Positions 7,280 to 8,308 of a stretch of DNA of 8,308 nt are shown in pieces. The position numbers and the translations under genes are program-made. Numbering within the stretch: position 1 is the stretch's first letter; the number at the start of each line of letters is the position of its first letter. The DNA lies in contig JBDKGV010000156.1 in assembly GCA_039798005.1 (NCBI GenBank), forward strand, positions 1-8,308, in the 5' to 3' direction. Under the pieces are notes generated by a model. That model had not been told where the DNA came from. It saw only the letters and a program-made list of their open reading frames with translations, and ran no database searches. Source of the stretch: JBDKGV01 sp039798005 (GTDB taxonomy: Bacteria > Fibrobacterota > Fibrobacteria > UBA5070).

Positions 7280-7304
7280 CACAGCGCCATCGGGCATGTA
7301 ACTT
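7276..7304 (+). promoter_or_regulatory. probable promoter of the rpmH operon
   Basis: TTGACA at 7276-7281 is a perfect -35 consensus. With a 17-bp spacer the -10 would be TAACTT at 7299-7304, which keeps the three most conserved positions (T, A and final T). The -35 box overlaps the stop codon of the barrel gene (TGA at 7277-7279). The resulting leader would be about 25 bases before rpmH. Confidence 0.55.
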
Positions 7305-7318
7305 TGCCGCTCTTCCAC

Positions 7319-7324
7319 AAGGAG
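7319..7324 (+). promoter_or_regulatory. ribosome binding site of rpmH
   Basis: AAGGAG lies ten bases before the ATG at 7335. It is the strongest Shine-Dalgarno in the window, as expected for a highly expressed ribosomal protein gene. Confidence 0.75.
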
Positions 7325-7334
7325 TTAGTCTGTC

Positions 7335-7481
7335 ATGAAGAGGACATTTCAGCCGCATAATCGTAAGCGGATCAACAAGCACGGCTTCCGCACTCGCATG
7401 GCCACCAAAAACGGACGCAGAGTCCTGCGCGCTCGTCGCGCCAAGGGCCGCTGCAAGCTCACTGTCTCTTCGGAGCGCTGA
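7335..7481 (+). CDS. rpmH: 50S ribosomal protein L34
   Basis: The 48-residue product opens MKRTFQPHNRKRINKHGFR and continues RMATKNGRRVLRARRAKGR, the family signature of L34 along nearly its whole length. Typical L34 is 44-50 residues, so it is complete. The extremely basic composition fits binding to 23S rRNA in the large ribosomal subunit. It is the first gene of the rpmH-rnpA-yidD-yidC cluster, with its own promoter-like sequence and strong AAGGAG. Confidence 0.98.
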   Translation: MKRTFQPHNRKRINKHGFRTRMATKNGRRVLRARRAKGRCKLTVSSER

Positions 7482-7503
7482 GCCGGAAGTGATCCGGGGG
7501 CGC

Positions 7504-7845
7504 ATGCCCTTGGATTCCATTCGCCTCCCATCCCCCAAGAACTACACCGAACTGACTCGCAAGGGTCGCCGGTTCAAGTGTGGGGAGATGGATTTGCGAG
7601 TGATGGTCCCCGCTCCCGATGGCAAACCCCGTATGGCGGTGCGCTTGAAGAGCAAGAACGGATCAGCTCCCTTCCGCAACCGGGTACGCAGGCAACTGCG
7701 GGAACTATTGAGAGCAACGCGAGATTCCATGACACCTGCCTGGATACTCTGGAGCTTTCCCAGTGCCCGCATGAAGCGGTCTACCAAGGAATTGCGCGAA
7801 GACGCCAAGTCCTGCTTGACGCTTTCGGGGATCTTGACGTCGTGA
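7504..7845 (+). CDS. rnpA: ribonuclease P protein component
   Basis: This is the protein subunit of RNase P, which helps the catalytic RNA trim the 5' leader of pre-tRNAs. From ATG 7504 it has 113 residues. Family features are RLPSPKNYTEL near the start, KGRRF, and the RNA-binding signature GSAPFRNRVRRQLRELLR, equivalent to the usual AVxRNRxKRxxRE. The segment before it reads RLKSKNG instead of the common VSKKxG. An in-frame GTG at 7489 would add five residues; neither start has an ideal Shine-Dalgarno (GGGGG sits three bases before the ATG), so the choice is tentative. It follows rpmH by 22 bp, and its stop overlaps the GTG start of yidD. Confidence 0.93.
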   Translation: MPLDSIRLPSPKNYTELTRKGRRFKCGEMDLRVMVPAPDGKPRMAVRLKSKNGSAPFRNRVRRQLRELLRATRDSMTPAWILWSFPSARMKRSTKELREDAKSCLTLSGILTS

Positions 7846-8078
7846 CACGTGCCAGTCGCATCCTTCGTGGGTTCGTACTGGGATACCGGGCGATCCGTCC
7901 TATTCTGGGCGGGTCGCGTTGTCGTTTCTGGCCATCCTGTTCGCACTACGCCCTGGAAGCCATCGAGAGCCACGGCGCGCGTCGCGGCGGCACCATGGCA
8001 GCGCGGCGAATCCTGCGTTGCCACCCATTCCATCCCGGCGGATACGATCCCGTGCCCGCCCCATCTTCGGAGCCATAA
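7842..8078 (+). CDS. yidD: membrane protein insertion efficiency factor YidD
   Basis: A GTG start at 7842 overlaps the rnpA stop by four bases (GTGA) and gives 78 residues. The family pattern is clear: GYRAIRPILGGSRCRFWPSCSHYALEAI, then ESHGARRGG, then RRILRCHPFHPGGYDPVP, with the three conserved cysteines. YidD is a small basic protein that associates with the inner membrane through an amphipathic N-terminal helix and assists YidC and Sec in inserting membrane proteins. The position between rnpA and yidC is the conserved one. A longer open frame upstream in the same phase runs inside rnpA and is not part of the gene. Confidence 0.95.
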   Translation: MTRASRILRGFVLGYRAIRPILGGSRCRFWPSCSHYALEAIESHGARRGGTMAARRILRCHPFHPGGYDPVPAPSSEP

Positions 8079-8079
8079 C

Positions 8080-8308
8080 ATGGACCGCCGTCAACTGACC
8101 GCCCTGCTGTTCGTCAGCCTGGCCTTCATCTTCTTCATGAGCGACACCTGGCACAGCCTGGTGCGCAAGATCACCGGGCAGCCCGAACCCGCTCCCGTCA
8201 GCGCCCCGGCCAAGCCCGGCAAGCTCCAGGACACGGGATCGGTGAAGACCCCGGTTCTCAAGGCCACCGACACGACGGCAGCCGCCCAGGACACGGCCCG
8301 CAAGGACA
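8080..8308 (+). CDS. yidC: membrane protein insertase YidC, N-terminal part, cut by window edge
   Basis: ATG 8080 lies one base after the yidD stop, with GGAG (8069-8072) seven bases upstream inside the end of yidD. The 76 visible residues start MDRRQLTALLFVSLAFIFFMSDTW, the N-terminal membrane segment of Gram-negative YidC. They continue into a Pro/Ala/Thr-rich linker (QPEPAPVSAPAKPGK) leading towards the periplasmic domain. The insertase core lies beyond the window. Identity rests on this N terminus plus the rpmH-rnpA-yidD order, which is strongly diagnostic. YidC folds and inserts inner-membrane proteins alone or with SecYEG. Confidence 0.93.
   Translation, partial: MDRRQLTALLFVSLAFIFFMSDTWHSLVRKITGQPEPAPVSAPAKPGKLQDTGSVKTPVLKATDTTAAAQDTARKD

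Noticed and set aside
7489..7503. GTG at 7489 as the rnpA start
   Set aside because: It remains possible, but it has no properly spaced Shine-Dalgarno; the ATG at 7504 was preferred.

Overview
The window looks like GC-rich chromosomal DNA from a member of the Fibrobacterota or a close relative. The main clue is a TIGR02147 (DUF4423-like) protein, a family described as a large paralogous set in Fibrobacter. It sits directly upstream of a DUF2341/LamG lipoprotein, and the window also holds a Hanks-type kinase next to an outer-membrane barrel, so the host is Gram-negative. The taxon is inferred from gene families only.

Left part (1-3891, minus strand): a tight three-gene operon read right to left. 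It contains a TIGR02147 family protein (3891-3079), a DUF2341 + LamG lipoprotein (3082-1541; ATGA overlap) and an exported beta-propeller-like protein (start 1522; 18-bp gap) that runs off the left edge. The likely arrangement is one cytoplasmic, possibly regulatory, protein and two exported proteins, with no known function for the set.

Middle (3892-4307): a 416-bp divergent intergenic region with small hairpins, a perfect 10-bp-arm palindrome (4066-4086) resembling dispersed REP-type repeats, and candidate -10 elements close to both start codons.

Centre-right (4308-7279, plus strand): a serine/threonine protein kinase homologue with an arginine where the ATP-anchoring lysine is expected. 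It is translationally coupled through a TTGA overlap (TTG start) to a 614-residue predicted outer-membrane beta-barrel protein.

Right (7276-8308, plus strand): the conserved rpmH-rnpA-yidD-yidC cluster (ribosomal protein L34, RNase P protein, membrane insertion factor YidD, insertase YidC, the last truncated by the window edge). A consensus -35 box overlaps the stop codon of the barrel gene and probably starts this housekeeping operon. rnpA and yidD overlap (GTGA), and yidC starts one base after yidD.

No tRNA, rRNA, CRISPR array, insertion sequence or prophage gene was seen. The best candidates for something undescribed are the TIGR02147-lipoprotein-propeller operon and the coupled kinase/barrel pair.
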